From assembly GCF_026107415.2 (NCBI RefSeq), contig NZ_JAPCHX010000010.1, forward strand, positions 1 through 52,874: 52,874 bases of DNA, given 5' to 3'. This DNA comes from Microbacterium sp. MPKO10 (GTDB lineage: Bacteria > Actinomycetota > Actinomycetes > Actinomycetales > Microbacteriaceae). This document shows positions 16,883 through 24,762 of this stretch, in pieces. The first letter of the stretch is position 1. Each line of letters opens with the position of its first letter. A program made the translations under genes and the position numbers. The notes under the pieces are model-generated. The model was not told where the DNA came from, made no database searches, and saw nothing but the letters and a program-made list of their open reading frames with translations.

Positions 16883-17275
16883 TCATTCGATTGTGTAGAA
16901 CTCCAGGGCAATGTTGTCGGGGTCGCGGAACGAGAGCACGCGACCATTGATGCCGTCGACGATCGGCGACCACGTCACGCCCGCCGCCTCAAGGTGCTCG
17001 GCCCACCTCTCGATGGCGTCCGGGTCCACTCCGAAACTCAGATGGTCGAGGCCGGTACGCCGTTCTGAGAACGCCCCGGGCACAGCGAGGTCGCCGTGCG
17101 CGACGAAGGTGACGACAACAGAGCCGATGCGCAGGATCGCCTTGTCGAGACCATTGTGCTCGAGGCGCGTGACCACCTCGAAGCCGAGCAGGTCTCGATA
17201 CCAAGCGATGCTCGCGTCCATGTCGGAGACGGAGAGGGTCACATGATGGATGCTGCGAATTCCCGGAGTGCTCAT
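16883..17275 (-). CDS. VOC-family (glyoxalase/bleomycin-resistance fold) protein
   Basis: 130 residues. Two beta-alpha-beta-beta-beta modules are visible: SIHHVTLSVSDMDASIAWYR DLLG at the start and GLDHLSFGV through VLSFRDPDNIALEFYTIE at the end. The metal-binding positions His (IHHV), His (LDHL) and Glu (LEFY) are kept. Such proteins act as lyases, dioxygenases or drug-binding proteins, and the exact role is not readable. TAAGCT lies 6 bases before the ATG, so the mRNA is probably leaderless. It precedes the sigma factor by 136 bases on the same strand and could be co-transcribed. Confidence 0.85.
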   Translation of the reverse strand: MSTPGIRSIHHVTLSVSDMDASIAWYRDLLGFEVVTRLEHNGLDKAILRIGSVVVTFVAHGDLAVPGAFSERRTGLDHLSFGVDPDAIERWAEHLEAAGVTWSPIVDGINGRVLSFRDPDNIALEFYTIE

Positions 17276-17413
17276 GCGCCGAGCTTACGCTGTGGCGGGT
17301 TCTGCGGCAGCTCAGCGGACCGTCACCGGATCGTCACCGTGTTCCAACGATCTCTTCAGGCGCGAGCGTCGATACTTGTATTCGGCGAATCGCGAGAGAC
17401 GGAGGTCACGCCA

Positions 17414-18226
17414 ATGGGTAGCAGGGCGCGCAGCATCACGACTGCCGTTGTTGCTGCCGCCGGATTCGTGATCGCCTTCTTCATGGGCGTGCAGACGCAT
17501 CTGGGGCAGCGGGTCGAGGACCGCGTGCTGGACTCATCGATCTACAGCGAGCAGTCACCTCTTCTCGCACTTGTGACCATTCCGAATCTCGCCATCGCGC
17601 TTGCGGTGATCGTCCTGATTGGCCTCGTGCGCCGCGCCTGGGCCGACGTCATGATCGCCGCCGTCGCTTTAGGGGTCAGCAACGTTCTCGGGCAGCTTCT
17701 CAAGCATCAGATCCTGCAGCGTCCCGAGTTCTCGCTTGACTCGGTCAACACATTCCCCAGCGGGCATACGATCGCGTTCACGTCAGTATCGTTCGCTTTG
17801 GTCATCGTGGCGCCGCACGTCGCCAGGCCCGTCATCCTCCCGATCGTGTCGGCCATCATCGCCGTCGTCTGCGCTCAGCTCGTGGTCTTCGGCTGGCATC
17901 GGCCCAGCGACATCGTCGGCGGCGTATTGCTCGTACTCGCTGTCACCGCCGCGGCCAACGCCTTCCGCCCGCAGCGCGGACGCTTCGCGCGCGGCGCAGC
18001 GAAAGCGCGACCCCGTCGTGCCCTCAGCATCCTCGCGTTCGTGAGCGGCATCGCTGGCTTCGCTGCCCTTGCCGTCGCGGGAGTGCTGCTCCTGCTGCAC
18101 GTGGCGGGGCCCTGGGACGGCACCGCCTGGACGCTTACTGCGGCCGCAGCATCCGGAGTCATCGGGTGCGCCGTCGCCGCTTCAGCGGTCTTGGCGTGGA
18201 TGCTCTCGGCACGCCGATCAGCGTAG
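17414..18226 (+). CDS. PAP2-family membrane phosphatase
   Basis: 270 residues; ATG with GGAGG ten bases upstream. Six or so membrane segments. Phosphatase motifs: KHQILQRPEF (motif 1, K...RP), PSGHT (motif 2) and GWHRPSDIVGG (motif 3 with HxxxD). The Arg that usually stands six residues before the motif-3 His is replaced by Leu, which may alter activity. The C-terminal 80 residues hold two further membrane helices. PAP2 proteins remove phosphate from lipid phosphates such as undecaprenyl pyrophosphate or phosphatidic acid; the substrate here is unknown. Its stop codon abuts that of the convergent YdeI-like gene with no base between. Confidence 0.85.
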   Translation: MGSRARSITTAVVAAAGFVIAFFMGVQTHLGQRVEDRVLDSSIYSEQSPLLALVTIPNLAIALAVIVLIGLVRRAWADVMIAAVALGVSNVLGQLLKHQILQRPEFSLDSVNTFPSGHTIAFTSVSFALVIVAPHVARPVILPIVSAIIAVVCAQLVVFGWHRPSDIVGGVLLVLAVTAAANAFRPQRGRFARGAAKARPRRALSILAFVSGIAGFAALAVAGVLLLLHVAGPWDGTAWTLTAAAASGVIGCAVAASAVLAWMLSARRSA

Positions 18227-18802
18227 CTACTGCGGGTAGATCGTCTCGCCACGCTCAAGCATCTCGATCATGGTGGCTGCGCGCTTCGCCCGTGTCTCCG
18301 ACTGTTTCGCCGTCGTAATGCGAAACAGCACGGCATAACGGTTGCGGCCGGAAAGCGTGTCGAAGAAATCGGAGGCCCGCGGGTTCTCGGCAAGCGCGGC
18401 CTCGAACTCCGGGGGCACCTGCATCGTCGACTGCGGTGCGTATGCCGACTCCCAGTTTCCCGCCGCCTTGGCGCGGTCGATCTCACGCTGACCGGCTGGG
18501 CGCATCCTCCCCGCGGCAATGAGCGCTTCCGCGCGGTCGCGATTAAGGCGCGACCACCGGCTGCCCTCGCGGCGGGGCATGAACGACTGCGAATACCAGC
18601 TCTGATCAATGCGGTTGCGCACACCATCAATCCAGCCGTAGCAGATCGCGACCTCGAGAGCCTCCTCATGCGTCACGCTCGACGCGCCACTGTTCGCCTT
18701 GGCGATGGCCAGCTCGACCCCCGATGACGTCGCGTATTTCTCGACGAGCCAGGCCTCCCACGCGTCAGCATTCTCGAACAGAAGTGGCTCGTTCTCTGCC
18801 AT
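18227..18802 (-). CDS. YdeI/OmpD-associated family protein (copy 1)
   Basis: 191 residues; ATG with AAGGAG upstream. Family features: WEAWLVEKYATSSGVELAIAK, the motif AICYGWIDGVRNRID, FMPRREGSRWSRLNRDRAE, and a C-terminal tail with FEAALAENPRASDFFDTLSG and RYAVLFRITTAK. The family is widespread and has no firmly established biochemical function. A close paralogue lies at 21039-21608. It is divergent from a TetR gene with 99 bases between, which makes it a likely target of that regulator. Confidence 0.85.
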   Translation of the reverse strand: MAENEPLLFENADAWEAWLVEKYATSSGVELAIAKANSGASSVTHEEALEVAICYGWIDGVRNRIDQSWYSQSFMPRREGSRWSRLNRDRAEALIAAGRMRPAGQREIDRAKAAGNWESAYAPQSTMQVPPEFEAALAENPRASDFFDTLSGRNRYAVLFRITTAKQSETRAKRAATMIEMLERGETIYPQ

Positions 18803-18830
18803 CTCGGCTCCTTGCTCTGTGCGTCGTCGT

Positions 18831-18843
18831 GACCGTGACGGTC
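18831..18843. promoter_or_regulatory. Candidate TetR operator
   Basis: GACCGT-G-ACGGTC is a perfect 6-1-6 palindrome in the region between the divergent YdeI-like and TetR genes, the usual site for TetR autoregulation. Confidence 0.45.
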
Positions 18844-18901
18844 GTGCTGCTCCGAGTCTACGTGCGCCGGCTGAGCGTGATCGGTAGCTAAGCTGACGCA
18901 C

Positions 18902-19459
18902 GTGACGAATCAGCCCAAGCCCAATCGCGGACCGAGCGCGGGGCCCGAGAATCGGCGCGCCCTTGTCGCCGCTGCTCGCGAGATCTTCGGGGCTCAAGGG
19001 GCAGGTGCGCCGCTCAGCGCGATCGCGAAGCGAGCGGGCGTCGGGCAGGGCAGCCTCTACCGTCACTTCCCTGATCGCGTTGCCCTCGCGGCCGCCGTGT
19101 TCGACGAGAACATCGCCGAGCTCGAACGCCTCCTCGTCGGCGATGAGCGCGGCGTCGTCGACCTTCTTGACCGCGTCGCCGATCAGGCTGCCGCCTCGGC
19201 GTCGCTCTTCGAGATGGTGGTCGCGCACCAGAACGATGCGTCGCTGGGTCACCTCGATGACCGCATCCGGAATCTTGCTCAGAGGATGCTGCGCAGCGAT
19301 GTCGAGCGCGGAACACTGAGTGATCGTGTGGATGTCGATGACGTCCTGCTCGCCGTGTTCATGATGGCCTCTGTGCTCGCGCGGACGGGCGCAGGCGAAC
19401 GCGCGGAGGTACGACAACGAGCACATCGGATGCTGTGGGCGGCGCTGGCCTCAGCGTGA
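18902..19459 (+). CDS. TetR-family transcriptional regulator
   Basis: 185 residues from a GTG with TAAGCT seven bases upstream and no ribosome site, consistent with a leaderless mRNA. The N-terminal helix-turn-helix is clear: ALVAAAREIFGAQGAGAPLS followed by AIAKRAGVGQGSLYRHFPDR. The C-terminal ligand domain is diverged. TetR proteins usually repress a divergent neighbour until a small ligand binds; here the neighbour is the YdeI-like gene, with a palindrome between them. Confidence 0.9.
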   Translation: MTNQPKPNRGPSAGPENRRALVAAAREIFGAQGAGAPLSAIAKRAGVGQGSLYRHFPDRVALAAAVFDENIAELERLLVGDERGVVDLLDRVADQAAASASLFEMVVAHQNDASLGHLDDRIRNLAQRMLRSDVERGTLSDRVDVDDVLLAVFMMASVLARTGAGERAEVRQRAHRMLWAALASA

Positions 19460-19573
19460 CCGACGGCGTGTGCGTGGGAGCGGCTTCGAATGGCCCACGT
19501 CTGCATCCCGTTGCATTACGAACTTGAACCCGGGCACCCGTCCTGTGCCGTGCGCGTCACTTAGGCTGGACGC

Positions 19574-19963
19574 ATGCCAGAACTCAGCCGTGACGACGTC
19601 GAGAAACTGACCACGATGGCCATCGACCTCGCCCGGCGCGGCGAGTCGACGGAGCTGCTCGAGTTCTTCGACCATGGTCTGCCGATCAACGTTCAGGACG
19701 CCGGTGGGAACACCGCGCTCATGATGTCGGCGTATCACGGCCATGCTGAGGCTGTCCGTGGGCTCATCGCGCGTGGAGCCGACGTCGACCTGCGCAACGC
19801 CCGCGACCAGTCGCCGATCGCGGGAGCGATCTTCAAGGGCGAAGACGAGATCGTTCGGCTGCTGCTGGCCGCCGGTGCCGACCTCGACGCCGGCACCCCG
19901 CCCGCGCGCCTCGCCGCCGAGATGTTCGGCAAGACACACCTGCTGGCGCCTAACCACGACTGA
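19574..19963 (+). CDS. Ankyrin-repeat protein
   Basis: 129 residues, leaderless by position (TAGGCT six bases before the ATG). About three ankyrin repeats are visible: GESTELLEFFDHGLPINVQD, GNTALMMSAYHGHAEAVRGL then IARGADVDLRN, and DQSPIAGAIFKGEDEIVRLL then LAAGADLDAG. Ankyrin repeats bind proteins. Small stand-alone versions occur in many actinobacteria and their partners are unknown. There is no signal peptide. Confidence 0.88.
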   Translation: MPELSRDDVEKLTTMAIDLARRGESTELLEFFDHGLPINVQDAGGNTALMMSAYHGHAEAVRGLIARGADVDLRNARDQSPIAGAIFKGEDEIVRLLLAAGADLDAGTPPARLAAEMFGKTHLLAPNHD

Positions 19964-20110
19964 GAACCGCTCGGCGCGTATCGGAATGTCGAAGGACTCG
20001 TGTCCATCGTGCAGCCTTCATCGCGCTGATCGGAGCCCGTGTGCCACTGGCGCCGCTCCCTCCTGCAACTCTCCGACACACGTGAACGTCGGGCCGTGCT
20101 CACGCGTGCA

Positions 20111-20139
20111 TTGCGGGAGCTGTGCTGCCTGGCTAGGGT
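20111..20139 (+). promoter_or_regulatory. Promoter of the erm leader
   Basis: TTGCGG (20111-20116) and TAGGGT (20134-20139) are 17 bases apart. Seven bases separate the -10 from the ATG of the leader peptide, so transcription should start at or next to that codon. The AT-rich element that marks WhiB7-dependent promoters is absent upstream. Confidence 0.6.
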
Positions 20140-20146
20140 AGTGCTC

Positions 20147-20185
20147 ATGTCATGCGCGTTCTACATTCGCCTCCGCAGCCTCTAA
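20147..20185 (+). CDS. erm leader peptide (12 residues) with an Arg-Leu-Arg motif
   Basis: The frame encodes MSCAFYIRLRSL followed by TAA. It begins at the predicted transcription start, so it would be translated leaderless. RLR (residues 8-10) is a +X+ motif like the MRLR of the ErmD leader, where macrolide-bound ribosomes are known to stall. It ends 96 bases before the erm start. Stalling would expose downstream RNA and allow erm translation. This is a reading of sequence plus the known behaviour of +X+ leaders; it has not been tested here. Confidence 0.65.
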   Translation: MSCAFYIRLRSL

Positions 20186-20281
20186 GCGGCGGTTAGACGA
20201 CGTTCGCCGTCGCTCATTCGGTTCATGCCGGAGCGGCTTCTTTGTGCTGCCCGGCTCCACCTCGAGCAGCGGAGCACACGC
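20186..20281 (+). promoter_or_regulatory. Candidate translational attenuator of erm
   Basis: The leader mRNA holds mutually exclusive pairings. CCGC (20173-20176, inside the leader) can pair with GCGG (20186-20189), and CGACG/CGTCG forms a hairpin at 20198-20212. GCTCC (20254-20258) can pair either with GGAGC at 20230-20234 or with GGAGC at 20271-20275. The latter is the ribosome site of erm, seven bases before its ATG. This is the layout of inducible erm attenuators. Stems are short, so folding needs computation. Confidence 0.5.
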
Positions 20282-21121
20282 ATGCCACGGACTTCGTCCT
20301 TCGGCCGTCACGAGAACGGCCAGAACTTTCTCGTCAACACAGCAATCATCGACCGCATCGTCGCCCAGGTCGCAGCAACCACCGGGCCGATTCTTGAGAT
20401 CGGACCGGGAGGCGGCGCACTCACATCACGCCTCACACGGTTGAACCGACCGATGACTGCCATCGAGATCGACAGTCGTCGCGCACAGGAACTCGAACGC
20501 CGCTGGGGTGGCAGCGTCCGCATCATCACGCAGGACTACCTGCGCTACCAGCATCCGTCGACGCCTCACGCGGTGGTCTCGAGCGTGCCCTTCCACCTCA
20601 CAACGGCGATCCTGCGCAAGCTGCTGCGGGAACCGGGCTGGAGCCACGCAACGCTGCTCGTGCAGTGGGAAGTCGCTCGCCGTCGCGCGGGTGTCGGCGG
20701 CGCGACCCTGCTCACCGCGCAATGGTGGCCCTGGTACGACTTCAGTCTGCTCGAACGGGTTCCCGCCCACGCGTTCCGGCCGATGCCGAGCGTCGACGGC
20801 GGCGTCATCACGATCGGCAGGCGGATGCTGCTGCCCGCAGCAGAGCGCAACGATTACCAACGTTTCGTCCAGGCGGTCTTCACTGGTCGGGGGCGCAGTC
20901 TTGCTCAGATCATCGCCGGGGCCACGTCGCTTTCGCGCCGCGCGGCCGACGCGTGGCTCGCCTCCGCCGCCCCACAGGCGCGCCTGCCCAAACAGCTTTC
21001 CGCCGAGAACTGGGTGAGCCTGTGGAGCGAGCACTCCGTTAGGTCAGCGTCTCACCGCGCTCGAGGATCTCGGCAAACTGTGCGGCGCGGCGTTGGCGCG
21101 TCTCAGCGCGTTTCGCGGTGA
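20282..21121 (+). CDS. erm: Erm-type 23S rRNA adenine-N6 methyltransferase
   Basis: 279 residues. The ATG at 20282 has GGAG seven bases upstream; an in-frame ATG at 20225 has none. Family features: GRHENGQNFL at the start, the SAM site ILEIGPGGGALT (39-45), acidic Glu62 and Asp85, and SVPFHLTTAILRKLL. Where Erm and KsgA proteins usually have N-(I/L)-P-(F/Y), this one has Ser101-Val-Pro-Phe. QWEVARRRAGVGG and FRPMPSVDGGVITI are close to actinobacterial Erm(X)-like enzymes. It would methylate A2058 of 23S rRNA and give macrolide-lincosamide-streptogramin B resistance. The basic C-terminal tail overlaps the convergent YdeI-like gene by 83 bases. Confidence 0.88.
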   Translation: MPRTSSFGRHENGQNFLVNTAIIDRIVAQVAATTGPILEIGPGGGALTSRLTRLNRPMTAIEIDSRRAQELERRWGGSVRIITQDYLRYQHPSTPHAVVSSVPFHLTTAILRKLLREPGWSHATLLVQWEVARRRAGVGGATLLTAQWWPWYDFSLLERVPAHAFRPMPSVDGGVITIGRRMLLPAAERNDYQRFVQAVFTGRGRSLAQIIAGATSLSRRAADAWLASAAPQARLPKQLSAENWVSLWSEHSVRSASHRARGSRQTVRRGVGASQRVSR

Positions 21122-21608
21122 CGATGCGGAACAGGAAGGCGTAGCGATTCGAGCCCGAGAGAGTGGCGAAGAACTCTGCGGCTTTCGGATTCTTCGCCAG
21201 TTCAGCCTCGAGCTCGGGCGGAACCTCGATCGTGGATGCTGGTGCGTACGCAGCATCCCATCGTCCATCGGCCTTCGCCCGATCGATCTCCCGTTGCCCT
21301 GCCGGCCGCATGCGTCCGGCTTCGATCAGCCGCTCGACGCGATCGCGGTTGACCTGTGACCAGGTGCTGCGGGGCCGCCTCGGCATAAACGACTGTAAAA
21401 AGTGCGTGTCGTCGAGGCGGTTCCGCACGCCGTCGATCCAGCCGTAGCAAAGTGCGCTCTCGAGCGCCTCGAGGTTCGTCGGCCCCGGCTGCCCGCTGCC
21501 CTTCTTGGGGATTGCCAGCCTCACGCCGTCCGACGAATCATGGTTCTCAGACAGCCACTGTTCCCAGGAATCGGCGGATTCCATGTAGACGATCTCACGG
21601 TCGGCCAC
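21039..21608 (-). CDS. YdeI/OmpD-associated family protein (copy 2)
   Basis: 189 residues from a GTG with AAGGAG upstream. It is a clear paralogue of the protein at 18227: it shares LCYGWIDGVRNRLDD, QSFMPRRPRSTWSQVNRDR, GRMRPAGQREIDRAKA and RYAFLFRIVTAKRAETR. The N-terminal WEQWLSENHDSSDGVRLAIPK matches as well. Its function is unknown, as for the family. Its 3' end overlaps the convergent erm tail by 83 bases. Upstream is the unusual intergenic region with an inverted repeat and a 22-bp tandem array. Confidence 0.87.
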   Translation of the reverse strand: MADREIVYMESADSWEQWLSENHDSSDGVRLAIPKKGSGQPGPTNLEALESALCYGWIDGVRNRLDDTHFLQSFMPRRPRSTWSQVNRDRVERLIEAGRMRPAGQREIDRAKADGRWDAAYAPASTIEVPPELEAELAKNPKAAEFFATLSGSNRYAFLFRIVTAKRAETRQRRAAQFAEILERGETLT

Positions 21609-21660
21609 GGTGCTCCTTCTCTCCTCGAGGTGTCGTCTGAGCATACGATGTGCCACCGAC

Positions 21661-21747
21661 GTTCATATATTCGGAGATTGTCCGTCCGTGTCGGCGTGTC
21701 GTGCGCGTCTCAACGGCGTGCCGGCCGAAATCTCCGAATAAGTGAAC
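21661..21747. repeat. 19-bp inverted repeat (17/19) around a 49-base core
   Basis: The left arm 21661-21679 (GTTCATATATTCGGAGATT) matches the reverse complement of the right arm 21729-21747 except at two adjacent positions. The arms are AT-rich in a GC-rich background. The core encodes nothing obvious. It could be a tiny MITE-like relic or a large transcription-factor site upstream of the YdeI-like gene. Confidence 0.7.
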
Positions 21748-21805
21748 AGTGTTTCTGCAACTGTCGTGCCGCCCTTCGCGCGTCGCTTCGCAACCGCTCC
21801 GGCCC

Positions 21806-21981
21806 TGACAGTGCAACGCTCCGGTCATGACAATGCAACGCCGCAACTGTGACAGAGAAATGCAGCGCTCGTGTCACAGCAGCGCTGAACCCCTGACGAC
21901 GCGGTGCTGAACCCGTGACGACGCGGCGCTGCACCTGTGACGACGCGGCGCTGCACCCGTGACAGGGCAGCGCCCGTCTAC
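21806..21981. repeat. Phased 22-bp tandem array, eight units
   Basis: TGAC recurs at exactly 22-base steps: 21806, 21828, 21850, (TGTC at 21872), 21894, 21916, 21938 and 21960. The last four units are nearly identical (TGACGACGCGGCGCTG then AACCCG or CACCCG), and the first four are diverged. The array ends at the pepN stop codon. There are no unique spacers, so it is not a CRISPR. The 22-base period is two helical turns, as in iteron-type protein-binding arrays. Confidence 0.85.
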
Positions 21982-24653
21982 TGCGCGGCGCGCACGCGCA
22001 GGTCACGGGCGAGGTGGTCGCGCTGCTCCCTCACCAGACGCACGAGGGCCGCGGGAGCATCCGCGTTGGCGTCCAGCCACGCATCGACGCGCTCCAGCGA
22101 CTCATCCGCAGGGAACAGCCCCAGCACCAGACGCCGCGCAATCTCAATGCTGCGCGTCTGCCACGCATCGCGAATGCGATCGAAGTACTCGGCGTCATAC
22201 GCAGCGATGAGCTCGCGGCGCCCGGCCGCGCGGAACCCATGGATCGTCGCGTCAAGGTGATCGTTCGAGAGGCTCGTGTTCGTCCAGGCTTCCAGCCACG
22301 CGGCATCCTTCACGCCCTGATCGGGGCGCGCGGCGAGGGCCTCGCGGTGCGCGGTCACGCCGTTCGACGTGTTGTCGCGCGTGAGTTCGTCATCGATCTG
22401 CTCCTCCGCGGCCTGGCCGGTGGCGGCGAGTGCGGTCACCAGCATCCAGCGCAATTCAGCGTCGAGAGGCAGCCCCTCCGGAGCGTCACCTGTGCCATCG
22501 AGAATCCCGCGGATGCTTTCGGCGCGCGCATCGTCGTAGGCCGAGGCACTGGCGAGCGCACGCGCCCAGGCGAGCTGATGCCCCGACCCGGGTGCTGCCT
22601 CGAAGGCGCCGCTCCAGGTGGCTTCGAGCCAGGCACGGCGCTCGGCGGGGCGCGACGCATCGGCAACGTAGTGCGTCACAGTGAACGCGGCGTTCGCGAG
22701 TACAGAGGTGAGCAGCCCCACGTTGCTCTCGTTCGGGGCGAACCGTCGCACGATCTCGAGATACCGGGATGCCGCGAGCTCGCCGTCACGCGTCGCGTTC
22801 CACAGCGCCGACCACACGATCCCGCGCGCGAGGGAGTCCTCGAGAGTGCCGAGTGCGCGCTCCACGGCTGCGAGGCCGCGGGCGTCGAGCCGCACCTTCG
22901 CGTACGTGTCGTCGCCGGCATTCAGGAGGGTGAGGGCGGCGTCGCCCGTGCGGGAGCCGTTCGGCGTGGGGCTCGTGTGCACATTGGCGGCGTCGCTCGA
23001 GCGGGAGGAGCCTGTGCCGGCGGCATCCGCGCCGGAGCCCCGCGCCGCAAGGGGCGTGCGCTCGCCGTCGATCTCGAGATCCACGGTGTCGCGGAGGACG
23101 AGCCGGTCGTCGACGAGGTCGTATTCGGCAACGGCGAGGCGATGCGGGCGCAGCTGCTCGCCCGGTGCCGCGGTCTGCGTGATGTGACGCTGCCCGGCAG
23201 CATCCGTCTCGATCGCCAGTGTCGAGACTCCCGTCGTCTCGAGCCACGCCCGTGACCAGGCACGCACGTCGCGGCCCGAGGTCTCTTCGAGCTGCACGAG
23301 CAGGTCATCGAGCGTCGTGTTTCCGAATGCGTGCTCACGGAAGTACCGTCGGGCGCCCTCGAAGAATGCGTCGCGGCCGACGAAGGCGACGAGCTGCTTG
23401 AGTACCGCGGCGCCCTTGGCATACGTGATGCCGTCGAAGTTGAGCTTTGCCGCCTCGAGGTCGACGATGTCCGCCACAATCGGGTGGGTCGTGGGCAGCT
23501 GATCCTGCAGGTACGCCCAGGCCTTGCGGCGGTTGGCAAACGTCACCCATGCCTCGCTGAAGCGGGTGGCCTCCGCGGCGGCGAGGGCACCCATGTAGTC
23601 GGCGAACGACTCCTTGAGCCACAGATCATCCCACCACTGCATGGTGACGAGGTCGCCGAACCACATGTGTGCCATCTCGTGCAGGAGAGTGTTGGCACGG
23701 CCCTCGTGCTGCGCGTCGGTCGAGGCCCCACGAAACACGTAGCCTTCTGCGAACGTGACGAGGCCCGGGTTCTCCATAGCGCCGAGGTTGTATTCGGGCA
23801 CGAAGATCTGGTCGTACTTACCCCACGGGTACGCGTAGTCGAAGCTGTCGGTGAAGAAGTCGAGTCCCTGGCGGGTGACCTCGATGATCTCGTCGGCATC
23901 GAGATGCTCGGCCAGCGACGCGCGGCATAGCACCCCGAGCGGGACGGTCTGCTCGCCGCGGGTCCACTCGGCGTCGACCCGGTGATAGGGCCCGGCTGCG
24001 ACAGCAGTGATGTAGCTCGAGATCGGCAGCGTGGGCTCGAACTCGACGGTCTGCGATGCCGCCGAGCTGGTGCGTGCCGAGGCGGCGGGCACTGTCGCGT
24101 GGCGGGCTCCGGCAGCATCCGCCGATGTGGTGTTTGTCGCGCGGGCCTGGTTTGACAGCACCTGCCAGCCGGCGGGGGCGTGCACCGTGAACGTGAAGCG
24201 CGCCTTCATATCGGGCTGCTCGAAGCAGGCCATCACGCGGCGTGAGTCGGCGGGCTCGTACTGCGTGTACAGGTAGGTCTCGCCGTCGACCGGGTCGACG
24301 AAGCGGTGCAGGCCCTCGCCCGAGCGCGAGTACACGCCGTTGCCGACGATGGTGAGCGAATTGGATGCTGCGAGCCCGGCGATCTGGATGCGCGCTCCGT
24401 CGTACTGCACGGGGAGGCCCTTGCCGTTCAGCGTCACCTTCTCGACGTTCTCTCCGATGAAGTCGACCCAGGTGGAGTCGCCCTGTGAGAGGTCGGCGTC
24501 GAACTCGAGCGTCGTGGTGGTGAGGAATGTTCGGGCCGCGGCATCCGGGGCTCGGCGCAGATCAAGCTCGACGCGAGCGGTGTGCAGCGTCAGCGCGGCG
24601 GAGCGGGCGGCGGTTTCGGAACGGGAGAGATTCGCGGAGGCATTGGAACTCAT
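21978..24653 (-). CDS. pepN: Aminopeptidase N (M1 family metallopeptidase)
   Basis: 891 residues, usual for actinobacterial PepN. The substrate-binding motif GAMEN is followed by the zinc site HEMAHMWFGDLVTMQWWDDL and WLKESFADYMG (HExxH-x18-E). A Tyr in FDGITYAKGAAVLKQL supplies the catalytic tyrosine. The long C-terminal half is the helical ERAP1-like domain. The N-terminal domain contains an Ala/Ser/Thr-rich insertion (about 170-205) that looks like a flexible loop. It removes N-terminal residues from peptides in the cytoplasm; there is no signal peptide. It is divergent from the IMPACT-family gene. Confidence 0.95.
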   Translation of the reverse strand: MSSNASANLSRSETAARSAALTLHTARVELDLRRAPDAAARTFLTTTTLEFDADLSQGDSTWVDFIGENVEKVTLNGKGLPVQYDGARIQIAGLAASNSLTIVGNGVYSRSGEGLHRFVDPVDGETYLYTQYEPADSRRVMACFEQPDMKARFTFTVHAPAGWQVLSNQARATNTTSADAAGARHATVPAASARTSSAASQTVEFEPTLPISSYITAVAAGPYHRVDAEWTRGEQTVPLGVLCRASLAEHLDADEIIEVTRQGLDFFTDSFDYAYPWGKYDQIFVPEYNLGAMENPGLVTFAEGYVFRGASTDAQHEGRANTLLHEMAHMWFGDLVTMQWWDDLWLKESFADYMGALAAAEATRFSEAWVTFANRRKAWAYLQDQLPTTHPIVADIVDLEAAKLNFDGITYAKGAAVLKQLVAFVGRDAFFEGARRYFREHAFGNTTLDDLLVQLEETSGRDVRAWSRAWLETTGVSTLAIETDAAGQRHITQTAAPGEQLRPHRLAVAEYDLVDDRLVLRDTVDLEIDGERTPLAARGSGADAAGTGSSRSSDAANVHTSPTPNGSRTGDAALTLLNAGDDTYAKVRLDARGLAAVERALGTLEDSLARGIVWSALWNATRDGELAASRYLEIVRRFAPNESNVGLLTSVLANAAFTVTHYVADASRPAERRAWLEATWSGAFEAAPGSGHQLAWARALASASAYDDARAESIRGILDGTGDAPEGLPLDAELRWMLVTALAATGQAAEEQIDDELTRDNTSNGVTAHREALAARPDQGVKDAAWLEAWTNTSLSNDHLDATIHGFRAAGRRELIAAYDAEYFDRIRDAWQTRSIEIARRLVLGLFPADESLERVDAWLDANADAPAALVRLVREQRDHLARDLRVRAAQ

Positions 24654-24762
24654 GACTCCATGCTTTCATGTGCGCGCTGGGGTTTCGGGCGACCCTGGGC
24701 GTGCGGCGCCCCGACCCTGCAACGACGTGTATCGGCTGGCTAGCCTGGCTAGGCTGGGCACG

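Noticed and set aside
20225-20281. Upstream ATG as the erm start
   Set aside because: No ribosome site; the ATG at 20282 has GGAG at the right distance and the upstream stretch fits an attenuator.
21806-21981. CRISPR array
   Set aside because: Units abut without unique spacers and no cas gene is in the window.
22014-23255. 413-codon open frame opposite pepN
   Set aside because: Arg/Gly-rich shadow with no recognisable features; pepN motifs run through the whole stretch.
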